A DNA stretch of 64,000 nt from Methylobacterium nonmethylotrophicum (GCF_004745635.1 NZ_SRLB01000004.1:310001-374000); one strand, 5' to 3'; shown: positions 36,101-42,646, numbered from the stretch's first letter. Numbers and translations: made by a program. Notes: generated by a model not told the origin, from the letters alone.

Positions 36101-37214
36101 CGCGGCGGTGCCGCTCACCGGCAGCGGCAAGGTGGACGTCGCGGCCCTGCCCCCGGACCTCGACGAGGGCGAGCCGCGCCCCCATCACCCGCCGGAAGGC
36201 CCCGACGAGGAGGCCTTGCAGGGGATCTGGCAGACCGTGCTCGGCCTGACCATCGTCGGGCGCGACGAGAGCTTCTTCGATCTCGGCGGCCAGTCGCTGA
36301 CCGCGATCCGGCTGATCCACGAGATCGGCCGGCACTTCGGCGTCACGCTGCCGATGCGCACGCTGTTCGAGGACCCGACGATCGCCGGGCTCGCCGCGGC
36401 GCTCCGGCGCGGCCGGGACGGGGAGGCGGGCGGCATCCTGGTGCCGCTGCGCGCGGGCAGCGACCGGCCGCCGCTGTTCTGCATCCATCCCGGCGGCGGC
36501 CACGTCTTCTGCTACCTGCCGCTGGTCCGGGCTCTCGGCGCCGGTCAGCCGGTCTACGGCATCCAGGCGCGCGGCATCGAGGCGGCCGAGGCGCTGCCGT
36601 CCTCGATCGAGGCGATGGCCGCCGACTACGTCCGCGCCATCGCGGCGGTGCGGCCCGACGGACCGGTCCAGCTCCTCGGCATGTCGCTCGGCGGCCTGAT
36701 CGCCTTCGAGGTCGCGCGCCAGCTCCGGGAGGCGGGACGGGAGGTCGCGTTCCTGGCCATGCTGGACACGGCGATCCCGGAGGACATCGTGTCGGACATG
36801 TCGGGTACCCAGCTCGCGCGCACGCTCGCCGCCGAGTTCGGTCTCGCGGACCTCGTGGACGACGACACGACGGGCGTGCAGGGGGTGATCGACCGGGCCT
36901 CCGCGGCCGGGCGGCTGCCGCCGGGCTTCAAGCTCGACCGCGCCGAGCGGATCGCCGTCCTGTTCGCCAACATGGCGGCGCTCCAGAAGCGCTACCGGCC
37001 GCGGGCGATCGACGTGCGGACGCTCTCGGTCCGCGCCCTCGACCGGCCGGCGGGCGACCGGCCGCCGGACTGGTCGCGCTACGTCGCGGCCGACCTCGTC
37101 ACCCTCGATCTCGCCTGCGCGCACAACGACCTGATCTCGGAGCGGCTGGCGCCGGCTCTGGCCTCCGCCATGCTGCTGCACGGTACCGGCGCCGTCGACG
37201 GCGGGGCGGGGTGA
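30192..37214 (+). CDS. Non-ribosomal peptide synthetase, C-A-T-C-A-T-TE
   Basis: 2340 residues from the ATG at 30192. C1: HHLICDG at 150-156. A1: YTSGSTGRPKG from 622. T1: Ser1011 in LGGHSL. C2: HHVAFDG at 1199-1205. A2: FTSGTTGRPKG from 1649. T2: Ser2035 in LGGQSL. TE: Ser2165 in GMSLGG, with GGGHVFCYLP before it and a His near the C-terminus. An opening C domain implies an acyl donor, probably the PKS chain. The ten pocket residues I read by alignment to GrsA are DVGSMGMIDK (A1) and DMESMGVIDK (A2); the first resembles the ornithine code DVGEIGSIDK and the second the hydroxyornithine code DMENLGLINK. No epimerase domain. The stop overlaps the oxidase start (GTGA). Confidence 0.95.
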   Translation: MAVNEAGLRTVGPAIASGPERLALTDAQRAVWLDMKRLDDPRVYQVGTAITVRGEIDPGLARQAVRVVVGRHDALRLRVDSDEPVQWLARESGLPFRHHDLSAEADPARAFAEHVRRVQAEGFALGDAPLFKVEVVRLGPSDWRIVLICHHLICDGMSIALLQRYILQAYLVLSGEAASDEEESGLGAVVLPRSSFLAVIREAAAYAASPRAAEDLRYWRDRLTPLPALVFEDRPRPDGSEAAPAPLALDRAGFAAFAQAAKGSQATLHRAIVALLAITLGRRYGRADFALGMALHGREGGSRGVVGMLAGLIPVRCRPDLGASLRANVERLAAALDLDLRHAKTSVDALGRELGLGAQGRHALFDAVVTIMPPMGEPAPTTSSEPLRTVEITPLALYVRELGGEAGLEIEFSYDRTVLGGAEVARLRAVLADVIAAFCTRPETRLSAIPGLARPERERIAGLAEGGSLPVPAASLADLVERRAAAAPDAPAVVSDETTLSAAQLDRAAARIAARLIALGLTPGDVVGVAMARAALSVPAILGILKAGCVYLPLDPAYPEARLALMVEDAGARLVLVRDAAGAPDLAGRGTLALEESWVLHGEEAPANLPEVGPDSLAYIVYTSGSTGRPKGVAVSHAAAVNLAVARLRHDPIGAGDRVLAAISIGFDVSIGQLLLPLLSGATVVVSGDVRGQSPQAFWEFLVRHRVSHVNSVPSFFDAMLPGAPAQHALKQLMLGGEPLSGALAARLKARLGPVRIVNMYGPTEACIDASAYPVPESGTEDWPTLPIGRPLPNYAFHILNERFEEVGIGAAGELFIGGAGLAAGYVGQPDLTRERFVAHPRHGRLYRTGDLAAWREDGTVAFLGRADNQVKVRGHRIELGEIEGALASHPGVARSAVVARPGAGGERCLVAYVVPQAGHAPTAEDIDAHLARVLPAHMVPAFYRFIDAIPLTHNGKIDHRALPEPVGPEGRAGTPPASPTERWLAGHFADLLGARDACREDSFFALGGHSLLATRLAARVREAFAVELPLRTLFEAPRLGDLAGRIDALRAGAGRAAAPLAASPRPARVPLSYPQERIWFVDRLQQDTSYNIAITLELEGALDRQAVARALEAIVLRHEALRTRIVVADGEPVQVVEPLDGLPLTVIEAEEADLPALLARLVAHRFDLETELPFRFRLVAVAGDVEDRQRHVLSLLIHHVAFDGWSAGVFHREFVALYGAFAAGLPDPLPPLPLHYADFALWQRAQDREADLRYWLEELKDAPPRSELPGREPLAGAFARVPGRVAVDLGAALSRDLQRLSQENGASVFMVLHAAFALLMGRWNGQDDIVIGTVAANRGHAAFEGMLGCFVNTLPLRTRLRRGESFRALLARVADADLSAFAHQDLPFEQLFSALGLDRRAGHRPVFQTMFILQNTPPVSMEGSGLAVRALEVGSTDAKFDLLLTLAEGRDGIAGAFDFAADRFDPAMVARFAGQFRRLLAAVAADPDRDLASLDLLSEEERATILEVWNRPPVAFPGGTLDGLFESQARATPAAVAVIDRDGSEIAYGDLDARATRLARHLAARGVGPERVVGVRMERSAATIVAMLAILKAGGAYLPLDPAYPAERLDAMAADAGAVLVLDAIEGLSGTAELQPCGDADRLAYVIFTSGTTGRPKGVAMPHRAAVNLLHARSASYDPLGPGDRVLAATSVSFDMSIEQMLFPLLRGATVVVADDVRRLGADGFWSLVSLRKVTHIDFVPSFLDAVLPEARGAGPLALKRLMLGGEAVPGAFLARIHRTLPGLEVVNVYGPTETCIDATYHVATPADVAAGILPIGRPLPNYTATILDPDRNLVAPGVEGDLYIGGAGLARGYVNAPALTAERFVDSVAGRLYRTGDRARWREDGTIAFLGRKDDQIKIRGFRVELGEIAAALMEHPDIRKAVVVPRTSLGQMRLVAFVVGTCPPEALKAHAKRRLPDHMVPSAFVPIAAVPLTGSGKVDVAALPPDLDEGEPRPHHPPEGPDEEALQGIWQTVLGLTIVGRDESFFDLGGQSLTAIRLIHEIGRHFGVTLPMRTLFEDPTIAGLAAALRRGRDGEAGGILVPLRAGSDRPPLFCIHPGGGHVFCYLPLVRALGAGQPVYGIQARGIEAAEALPSSIEAMAADYVRAIAAVRPDGPVQLLGMSLGGLIAFEVARQLREAGREVAFLAMLDTAIPEDIVSDMSGTQLARTLAAEFGLADLVDDDTTGVQGVIDRASAAGRLPPGFKLDRAERIAVLFANMAALQKRYRPRAIDVRTLSVRALDRPAGDRPPDWSRYVAADLVTLDLACAHNDLISERLAPALASAMLLHGTGAVDGGAG

Positions 37215-38512
37215 GCGCCATGGACGGCCTTGCCATGCCCGCAGCGACGCGGGCCGCCCGCGTCCCCGGCTGGGCCGCCGACGCGGCCGGGCCGGAGGAG
37301 CCCGCCGCGATCAATCCGATGCGCCGCCGGCCGCGTGCGCTCAGCGAGGCGGTGACCATCGCCGACCTCCGGGCGATCGCGCAGCGGCGGCTGCCGAACG
37401 TCGTCTTCGAGTACCTGGAGGGGGGCGCCGAGGAGGAGACGACGCTCAGGCGGAACCGTTCGGTGCTCCGGGCGCTCCGCTTCCGGCCCCGCGTCCTGAC
37501 GGATGTCGCCGTGCGCGACCTCGCGGTCGAGATCCTCGGGGCGCGCTCCGCGCTGCCGGTCGTGGTGGCGCCGACGGGCGGGCAGGGCCTGTTCTGGCCG
37601 CGCGGCGACCTCGCGATGGCCGCCGCCGCCGCCGCGGCCGGCATCCCGATGGGACAGAGCACGGTCTCGACGGCCCGCATCGAGGACGTCGCGGCGACGC
37701 CTAGCCTCGATCACTGGTTCCAGCTCTACTACTTCGCCGGCGATCACGTGGCGGACGCCTTGCTGGAGCGCGCGGCAGCTAGTGGCAGCCGCGTCCTCCT
37801 CCTCACCGCGGACGGGATCCTGCCGGGCAACCGGGAGTGGGACCGGCGCAACCACGACCGGTCCGGAAACCTGTCGTGGCGCAGCAGGCTCGACGTCCTG
37901 TGCCATCCGCGCTGGCTTCTCGGCAATTACCTCATCCCCGGCGAGCCGACCTTCGAGAACCTCGTGCCGTTCCAGGACCATCCCCGGCCCACGATGGCAC
38001 GGATTGGGTCGTGGATCCGCCGCAACGAGGCGAGGATCACCTGGGACACCGTGCGGCGCCTGCGGGCGCGATGGGGGGGTAAGCTGGTGATCAAGGGCCT
38101 GCTGCACGTCGACGACGTGCGGATCGCCCGGGACCTCGGCGCGGACGGCGTCGTGCTCAGCAACCACGGCGGGCGCCAGTGCGAGCCGACGATCTCGCCG
38201 GTCGAGATCCTGCCGCAGGTCCGGGCCGCCGTCGGGCGCGACTTCACCATCCTGGTCGACAGCGGGTTCCGCCGCGGCAGCGACGTCGTGGCCGCGCGCG
38301 CCCTCGGGGCCGACGCGGTCCTGATCGGTCGCGCCGCCCTCTACGGGCTGGCCGCCGGCGGCAGGGCAGGGGTCGCGGCGGCCCTCGACATCCTGACCTC
38401 GGAGATCGACCGCACCCTCGCCCTGATCGGGGTCGACGCGGTGCGACGGCTGTCGCCCGCCTGCCTCGATCTCGAGGCCTCGTCGTCAACCGGCGCGGCG
38501 GGACGATCGTGA
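37211..38512 (+). CDS. FMN-dependent alpha-hydroxy-acid oxidase/dehydrogenase
   Basis: 433 residues from the GTG at 37211 (ATG 37220 possible). The (beta-alpha)8 FMN enzyme family that oxidises 2-hydroxy acids to 2-keto acids (lactate, glycolate, mandelate). VVFEYLEGGAEEE opens the domain; PVVVAPTGGQGL, WFQLYY, LLTADGILPGNREWDRRN, LVIKGLLH with the FMN Lys, SNHGGRQ with the catalytic His and substrate Arg, and VDSGFRRGSDVV with the phosphate site are all present. After SNHGGRQ the usual Leu-Asp is Cys-Glu. The GTGA overlap with the NRPS stop suggests it acts in the pathway, for example making a keto acid or oxidising a released hydroxy-acid product, rather than in lactate use. Confidence 0.88.
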   Translation: MSAMDGLAMPAATRAARVPGWAADAAGPEEPAAINPMRRRPRALSEAVTIADLRAIAQRRLPNVVFEYLEGGAEEETTLRRNRSVLRALRFRPRVLTDVAVRDLAVEILGARSALPVVVAPTGGQGLFWPRGDLAMAAAAAAAGIPMGQSTVSTARIEDVAATPSLDHWFQLYYFAGDHVADALLERAAASGSRVLLLTADGILPGNREWDRRNHDRSGNLSWRSRLDVLCHPRWLLGNYLIPGEPTFENLVPFQDHPRPTMARIGSWIRRNEARITWDTVRRLRARWGGKLVIKGLLHVDDVRIARDLGADGVVLSNHGGRQCEPTISPVEILPQVRAAVGRDFTILVDSGFRRGSDVVAARALGADAVLIGRAALYGLAAGGRAGVAAALDILTSEIDRTLALIGVDAVRRLSPACLDLEASSSTGAAGRS

Positions 38513-38656
38513 TCAGATCAGCCCCGTCCCTGGTGTCGCGGACGGTCACACCCCGGACAACGATCGCACGCTGCAAAATATACTCTACCGTAGTAAATCT
38601 GATGTCTCCGCTCGATTATCTGTTTAGCGGTTATCTAAGCGGCCAGTTTGTTCATT

Positions 38657-38682
38657 CATTAATCTCATATTAATGACTTTTT
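38657..38682. promoter_or_regulatory. AT-rich inverted repeat followed by T-run
   Basis: CATTAAT (38657-38663) and ATTAATG (38669-38675) are perfect arms around CTCAT, followed by a T-run at 38678-38682. It lies 145 bp after the hydroxy-acid oxidase. The stem is weak for a terminator, so it might instead be an operator for the small gene at 38777. Just before it, a near-repeat ttatctgtttagcgg / ttatctaagcgg occurs at 38616-38642. Confidence 0.35.
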
Positions 38683-38776
38683 CACATGGTTCTACTAACA
38701 TACTTCAACGTGCCTGCGTAATTCTACGCAGAGGTGAAGCATCGAAGCTTCTTCTTGCCAAGGAATGACTTGAGTC

Positions 38777-39133
38777 ATGAGCGAGTATCGCCATCATCCC
38801 GGTGCAAGGGCAGACATCGACGACGAGATTGCGTGGCGCGGATCGTCACGGCCGAGCCGCAACGAATACTTGCGCATGCACAGGATAAACGTAAAAAATA
38901 TCGAACAGAAACCTTCATTGCCGTTGAGGCAGGTCAAAACTGCGATAAAATTTACAATTGTTCTGCTGGCGTTTTCATTAATATCGGTATTGTGTTACGC
39001 TGCCGTATGGCCTTCGTACGTCTCATGCCGGGACCAGCAGACAACCACAGGTTTCGCTGCTCGCTCAAGCACGGTCTCTTGCACGATCGACGCATCCGCA
39101 CGCAGGGTAAGTGCCTACGGACATCACGGCTAG
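38777..39133 (+). CDS. Small membrane protein of unknown function
   Basis: 118 residues, no family recognised. A basic N-terminal part of about 50 residues is followed by one membrane helix (FTIVLLAFSLISVLCYAAVW) and a short outer tail with two Cys. An aagga stretch about 14 bases before the ATG could serve as ribosome-binding site. The first half is AT-rich with codons rare in the rest of the window (aaa, ata, aat), suggesting recent acquisition or relaxed selection. Moderately likely to be a real gene. Confidence 0.5.
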   Translation: MSEYRHHPGARADIDDEIAWRGSSRPSRNEYLRMHRINVKNIEQKPSLPLRQVKTAIKFTIVLLAFSLISVLCYAAVWPSYVSCRDQQTTTGFAARSSTVSCTIDASARRVSAYGHHG

Positions 39134-39702
39134 ATCCACGCACGAATGGTCTTGAGGACGGCCGCAGCGGTGCACCGCCCGCCGGACGTGCGGTGCCGAT
39201 GGTGCGAAACGACGCCTCGCCGCCGGCGCCCGCTCGACGCGCCGCGCGGCGGCGAGAAGCACCCCATCCGCGACGGGGCGGGCAATCCCGGCCGATGATG
39301 ACGCGTCCCACGTGCTCGGCTGTCACCGTCCGGCGGGGATCGGAGCGCCGTCCGGGGGCCGGCGCTCGTCCGATCATGCGGGCGTTTTGAACCTCTGCGC
39401 CGCCCCATCGCGACGCCCTGGAACGCGGTCGCGGCGGCCACGAGAGCAGCGCCCGGGCCCACCACGGCCGCTCGGCCGACCGCCTGCCGCGCGGCCGAGC
39501 CGGCGCTTACGAGCGCTCCGCCGCCAGGATGACGGGAGGCCCATAGCCGCCGAGGTGGCGAGGGTCCGGCCCGCCGGCGCGACCCGTGTTTTTCGGTTGA
39601 TCATGAACGCTTGACGCCGCTGACGCTCCTTTGCACGTTATCGGACGATAACCGACAGTCGCGTCGGCCGGTCGCGTGCGCCGGCCTACGGGGAGGACCG
39701 TG
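39134..39702. other. Intergenic region upstream of the monooxygenase
   Basis: 569 bp. Bases 39134-39600 are GC-rich with no gene I can support. The last 100 bp hold the palindrome at 39637-39652 and a good ribosome-binding site (ggggagga) just before 39703. Confidence 0.5.
39637..39652. promoter_or_regulatory. 16-bp palindrome, probable operator of the TetR regulator
   Basis: GTTATCGGACGATAAC: perfect 7-base arms around GA, 51 bp before the monooxygenase start. It matches the palindrome at 41518-41533 ahead of the tetR-type gene at 11 of 16 positions, and both fit GTKATCRRRCGATMAC. Two matching sites at both ends of the locus point to the same regulator. Confidence 0.6.
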
Positions 39703-40947
39703 ATGGCGATCGGGGCGGCACCCGCCGGCAGGCGGGCGATCATCGTCGGGGGCTCGCTCGGGGGATTGTTCGCGGCCCTGCTGCTGCGCCGGGCCGGCTG
39801 GCAGGCCGAGATCCACGAGCGCGTCCCCGGCGACCTGTCCGGGCGCGGCGCCGGCATCGTGACGCATCCCGAGCTGTTCGAGGTGCTCGACCGCGCCGGC
39901 ATCGCGCGCAGCCGGGCCGAGGTCGGGGTCTCTGTGGCCGGGCGGCGGGTCTTCGGTGCCGACGGAGCGCTGATCGGGGAGCGCGCCCTGCCGCAGGTGC
40001 TCACCGCCTGGGGTCATCTCTACGGCCTGCTGCGGCAGGCGCTGCCGGCGGACGCCTGCCACCACGGCCGCTCCCTCGTGCGGGTCGAGGAGGCGGAGGA
40101 CGCGGTCACGGCGCATTTTGCCGACGGCACGAGCGCGCGGGGCGACCTCCTGATCGGCGCCGACGGCATCGGGTCGACGGTGCGGGCACAGTTCCTGCCG
40201 GAGGCCGCGCCGCTCTATGCCGGCTACGTCGCCTGGCGCGGCCTCGTCGACGAGGCCGCGCTGTCGGAGGAGACCCGGGCGGCTTTGTGCGACCATTTCT
40301 GCTTCTCGCTGCCGCCCGGCGAGCAGATGCTCGGCTACCCGGTCGCCGGCGAGGGCAAGGGCGGCAGGGGGAGCGGGCGCCGCTTCAACTTCGTCTGGTA
40401 CCGCCCGGCCGCGGCCGAGACGGGCCTCAAGGCGCTCCTGACCGATATCGACGGCGTCGCGCAGCCGCTCTCGATCGCCCCGAACCGGATCCGGCCGGAG
40501 GTGGTCGCCGCGATGCGGCACGACGCGCGCCGGCTCCTGGCGCCGCCCTTCGCCGAGGTGGTGGAGCGCACCGCCCAGCCCTTCCTGCAGGCGATCCAGG
40601 ATCTTGAGGCGCCCCGGATGGTGCTCGGGCCCCGCACCGTGATCCTGGGCGACGCCGCCTTCGTGGCAAGGCCCCATGTCGGCATGGGCGTGACCAAGGC
40701 GGCGGGCGACGCGAACGCCCTGGCGCAGGCGCTGCTCGCCCATCCGCACGATCGTCCCGCCGCGCTCGCGCAGTTCGAATCCGGGCGCCTCGCCTTCGGC
40801 CGGGCCGTCATCCGCCGGGCGCGGGAGCTCGGCGCCTACATGCAGGCCCAGATCCTCGACCCGCGCGAGCGGGCCCTCGCCGAGCGCCACCGGCAGCCCG
40901 AGGCGGTCATGGCCGAGACGGCCGTGGCGACCGGGCTCGCGGCCTGA
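39703..40947 (+). CDS. FAD-dependent monooxygenase (aromatic/heterocyclic ring hydroxylase)
   Basis: 414 residues. The N-terminal dinucleotide fold RAIIVGGSLGGLFAALLLRRAG, the GADGIGSTVR motif near residue 150 and the FAD/ribityl motif VILGDAAFVARPHVGMGVTKAAGDA near 316-340 place it in the group A flavoprotein hydroxylases (p-hydroxybenzoate hydroxylase class). The His-rich GDAA region resembles 2,6-dihydroxypyridine hydroxylases. It would hydroxylate an aromatic or heterocyclic acid in the cytoplasm with NAD(P)H and oxygen. Strong ribosome-binding site (ggggagga) before the ATG. It starts a plus-strand group with a cupin and is probably repressed through the palindrome upstream. Confidence 0.88.
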   Translation: MAIGAAPAGRRAIIVGGSLGGLFAALLLRRAGWQAEIHERVPGDLSGRGAGIVTHPELFEVLDRAGIARSRAEVGVSVAGRRVFGADGALIGERALPQVLTAWGHLYGLLRQALPADACHHGRSLVRVEEAEDAVTAHFADGTSARGDLLIGADGIGSTVRAQFLPEAAPLYAGYVAWRGLVDEAALSEETRAALCDHFCFSLPPGEQMLGYPVAGEGKGGRGSGRRFNFVWYRPAAAETGLKALLTDIDGVAQPLSIAPNRIRPEVVAAMRHDARRLLAPPFAEVVERTAQPFLQAIQDLEAPRMVLGPRTVILGDAAFVARPHVGMGVTKAAGDANALAQALLAHPHDRPAALAQFESGRLAFGRAVIRRARELGAYMQAQILDPRERALAERHRQPEAVMAETAVATGLAA

Positions 40948-40979
40948 AAAACCCGATCGGCCAGAGGAGGAGCGACACC

Positions 40980-41075
40980 GTGGAGATCGAGCGGATCGAG
41001 GGCCAACCGGTCTTCCGCCGGCTCGCCTTCGCGCGCAGCGGCCGCGGCCGGCCACCGCTGGCCACCGCCCATTGA
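40980..41075 (+). CDS. Possible 31-residue peptide
   Basis: A GTG at 40980 is preceded by aggaggagcgacacc, a nearly perfect ribosome-binding site at normal spacing. The frame (VEIERIEGQPVFRRLAFARS, then 11 residues) ends at 41073-41075, 14 bases before the cupin start. It is very Arg-rich. It may be a real small protein, a leader that couples translation to the cupin, or the remnant of a deleted gene; the sequence alone cannot decide. Confidence 0.35.
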   Translation: MEIERIEGQPVFRRLAFARSGRGRPPLATAH

Positions 41076-41089
41076 CGAGGAGACCCGTG

Positions 41090-41509
41090 ATGACAGCCTC
41101 CACCTACGATTGGCCCACCCCTCCGCATACCTGGCCCGAGACCTTGCGCCGGGAATTCGCCGCCCGCGCCGGCAACGGCCAGGTCGGCAGCCGGCTCGTC
41201 TCCGAGACCGACCGCGTCCGCGTCTGGCTGCTCAGCCTCGCGCCCGGCGAGCGGATCGCCTTCCACACCCACGTCCTCGACTATTTCTGGACGGCGGTGA
41301 CCGGCGGGCGGGCGCGCTCGCACTACGCCGACGGGCGGATCGCGGAGGTGACCTACGCCCCGGGCGACACCCAGCACCACCGCTACGCGGCGGGCGCGTT
41401 CATGATCCACGACCTCGAGAATATCGGCGAGACCGAGCTGGTCTTCACCACCGTCGAGTTCCTGGACAGCGCCAACCCGCCCCTGCGCCTCGACCGCGAC
41501 GCAGCCTGA
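41090..41509 (+). CDS. Cupin-domain protein
   Basis: 139 residues forming a single small beta-barrel. Motif 1 is degenerate (HTHVLDYFWTAVTGGRARSHYADG); motif 2 has APGDTQHHRYAAGAFMIHDLENIG. Histidines at both motifs could bind a metal, as in cupin dioxygenases or isomerases. Start ATG 41090 follows gaggag. The neighbouring hydroxylase suggests a role in breakdown of a hydroxylated ring compound, but a sensory or stabilising role is also possible. Confidence 0.8.
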   Translation: MTASTYDWPTPPHTWPETLRREFAARAGNGQVGSRLVSETDRVRVWLLSLAPGERIAFHTHVLDYFWTAVTGGRARSHYADGRIAEVTYAPGDTQHHRYAAGAFMIHDLENIGETELVFTTVEFLDSANPPLRLDRDAA

Positions 41510-41517
41510 CCGGAGAG

Positions 41518-41533
41518 GTGATCAAGCGATCAC
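41518..41533. promoter_or_regulatory. 16-bp palindrome, second probable TetR operator
   Basis: GTGATCAAGCGATCAC: 6-base perfect arms around AAGC, immediately after the cupin stop and about 84 bp before the tetR-type start. It shares 11 of 16 positions with 39637-39652. Its place suggests autoregulation. Confidence 0.55.
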
Positions 41534-41539
41534 GAAATT

Positions 41540-41559
41540 GTCCGGCCCGCGGGCCGGAC
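41540..41559. terminator. 20-bp GC palindrome after the cupin gene
   Basis: GTCCGGCCCGCGGGCCGGAC is its own reverse complement and could fold into an 8-bp stem with a CGCG loop. It lies 30 bases after the cupin stop. There is no T-run, so a terminator role is tentative. Confidence 0.35.
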
Positions 41560-41616
41560 GGCCGATCCGGGCCTCGGCGATGGCCAGGCCGGAGCAGCGC
41601 GTGATAATCTGGCGCC

Positions 41617-42354
41617 GTGGATGCGACGACGAAATTCATGAGCCCGGCCCGCCGCCCGCCCGCAGCGGGCCGGGATTGGGCCCGGACCGGCGCGCCGGCG
41701 CGGCGGCGCCTGAGCCACGCCCAGCGCGAGGAGGAGATCGTCCGCGAGGCGGTCGGCTTCTTTGCCGAGTTCGGGTTCGAGGGGCAGACGCGGGAACTCG
41801 CCAAGCGCCTGAACATCACGCAGCCGCTGCTCTACCGTTACTTCCCGACCAAGGACGCCCTGGTCGAGCGGGTCTACCAGGAGGTCTTCCTGCGCCGCTG
41901 GAACCCGTTCTGGGAGGAGACGATCCGGGATCCGTCCCGGCCCCTGCGCGAGCGGCTGATCGCCTTCTACACCGATTACGCGACCGCGATCCTGACCTAC
42001 GAGTGGATCCGCCTGTTCATGTTCGCCGGCCTGAAGGGCCTCGACTTCAACACCCGCTACCTCGACCTGCTGCGCGAGCGCGTCTTCGCCCTCATCGTCG
42101 CCCAGCTGCGCGACGAGTTCGGCCGCCCGCCGCTCGCCGAGCGGCCGGTCACGGCGCCGGAGGTCGAGGCCATCTGGAGCCTGCACGCCGGCATCTTCTA
42201 TCTCGGCGTGCGCAAGTTCGTGTACAACATGCCGGTCGACGACGTCTCGGCCATCGTGGCGATGAAGGTGCGCCTGTTCCTCGACGGGGCCCGCACGGTG
42301 ATCGGCGTCGAGGAGACCGCGCCGCCCGCGTCCCTTCAGCGTCGCGACAGGTAA
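41617..42354 (+). CDS. TetR-family transcriptional regulator
   Basis: 245 residues from GTG 41617; ATG 41638 is an equally plausible start because the first 35 residues are Pro/Ala/Arg-rich and outside the domain. The helix-turn-helix is EEIVREAVGFFAEFGFEGQT, RELAKRLNITQPLLYRYFPTKDALVERVY, as usual for TetR proteins. The C-terminal ligand domain is helical with many aromatic residues (WNPFWEETI, YEWIRLFMF). It follows the monooxygenase and cupin genes and is flanked by two matching palindromes, so it probably represses them until a substrate binds. The last 19 bases overlap, on the opposite strand, the end of the cytochrome oxidase subunit IV gene. Confidence 0.88.
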   Translation: MDATTKFMSPARRPPAAGRDWARTGAPARRRLSHAQREEEIVREAVGFFAEFGFEGQTRELAKRLNITQPLLYRYFPTKDALVERVYQEVFLRRWNPFWEETIRDPSRPLRERLIAFYTDYATAILTYEWIRLFMFAGLKGLDFNTRYLDLLRERVFALIVAQLRDEFGRPPLAERPVTAPEVEAIWSLHAGIFYLGVRKFVYNMPVDDVSAIVAMKVRLFLDGARTVIGVEETAPPASLQRRDR

Positions 42355-42635
42355 TCGACCAGCGTCATCGCGAACAGGATCGCGACCCAGACGAAGCCGA
42401 TGCAGGCGAACAGCCTGACCAGGGGCGGCTCGCGGCGGACCTCCATCGAGAACGCAAGAATCGTCGCCACCATGAGGCCGGCGACGATGAGCTCGACGAT
42501 CCAGACATGCGGGAAAGGGAGGGTGGCGCCGAGCGCCACGTTGACCCCGAGCATGATGAGCAGCGCGCAAGCCGTCAGGACCGGCTCGCGCATGTGCCGC
42601 CAGAGGATGCGGCGCTCCTCGCTGGTACCGAACAC
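42336..42635 (-). CDS. ctaF: Cytochrome c oxidase subunit IV (small membrane subunit)
   Basis: 99 residues from the GTG at 42635, chosen because taggagg lies nine bases before it. Three membrane helices (ACALLIMLGVNVALGATLPF, VWIVELIVAGLMVATILAF, VRLFACIGFVWVAILFAMTLVDY) match the bacterial COX IV/CyoD-type subunit. It is last of the respiratory operon, 11 bases after subunit III, and its end overlaps the convergent regulator gene by 19 bases. Confidence 0.82.
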   Translation of the reverse strand: MFGTSEERRILWRHMREPVLTACALLIMLGVNVALGATLPFPHVWIVELIVAGLMVATILAFSMEVRREPPLVRLFACIGFVWVAILFAMTLVDYLSRR

Positions 42636-42646
42636 GGACGCGCCTC

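Noticed and set aside
30132..37181. Very long minus-strand open frame opposite the NRPS gene
   Set aside because: Antisense shadow with composition bias only; the plus strand is a complete NRPS.
40335..41103. Minus-strand frames opposite the monooxygenase
   Set aside because: Shadows of the flavoprotein gene, which has clear FAD motifs on the plus strand.
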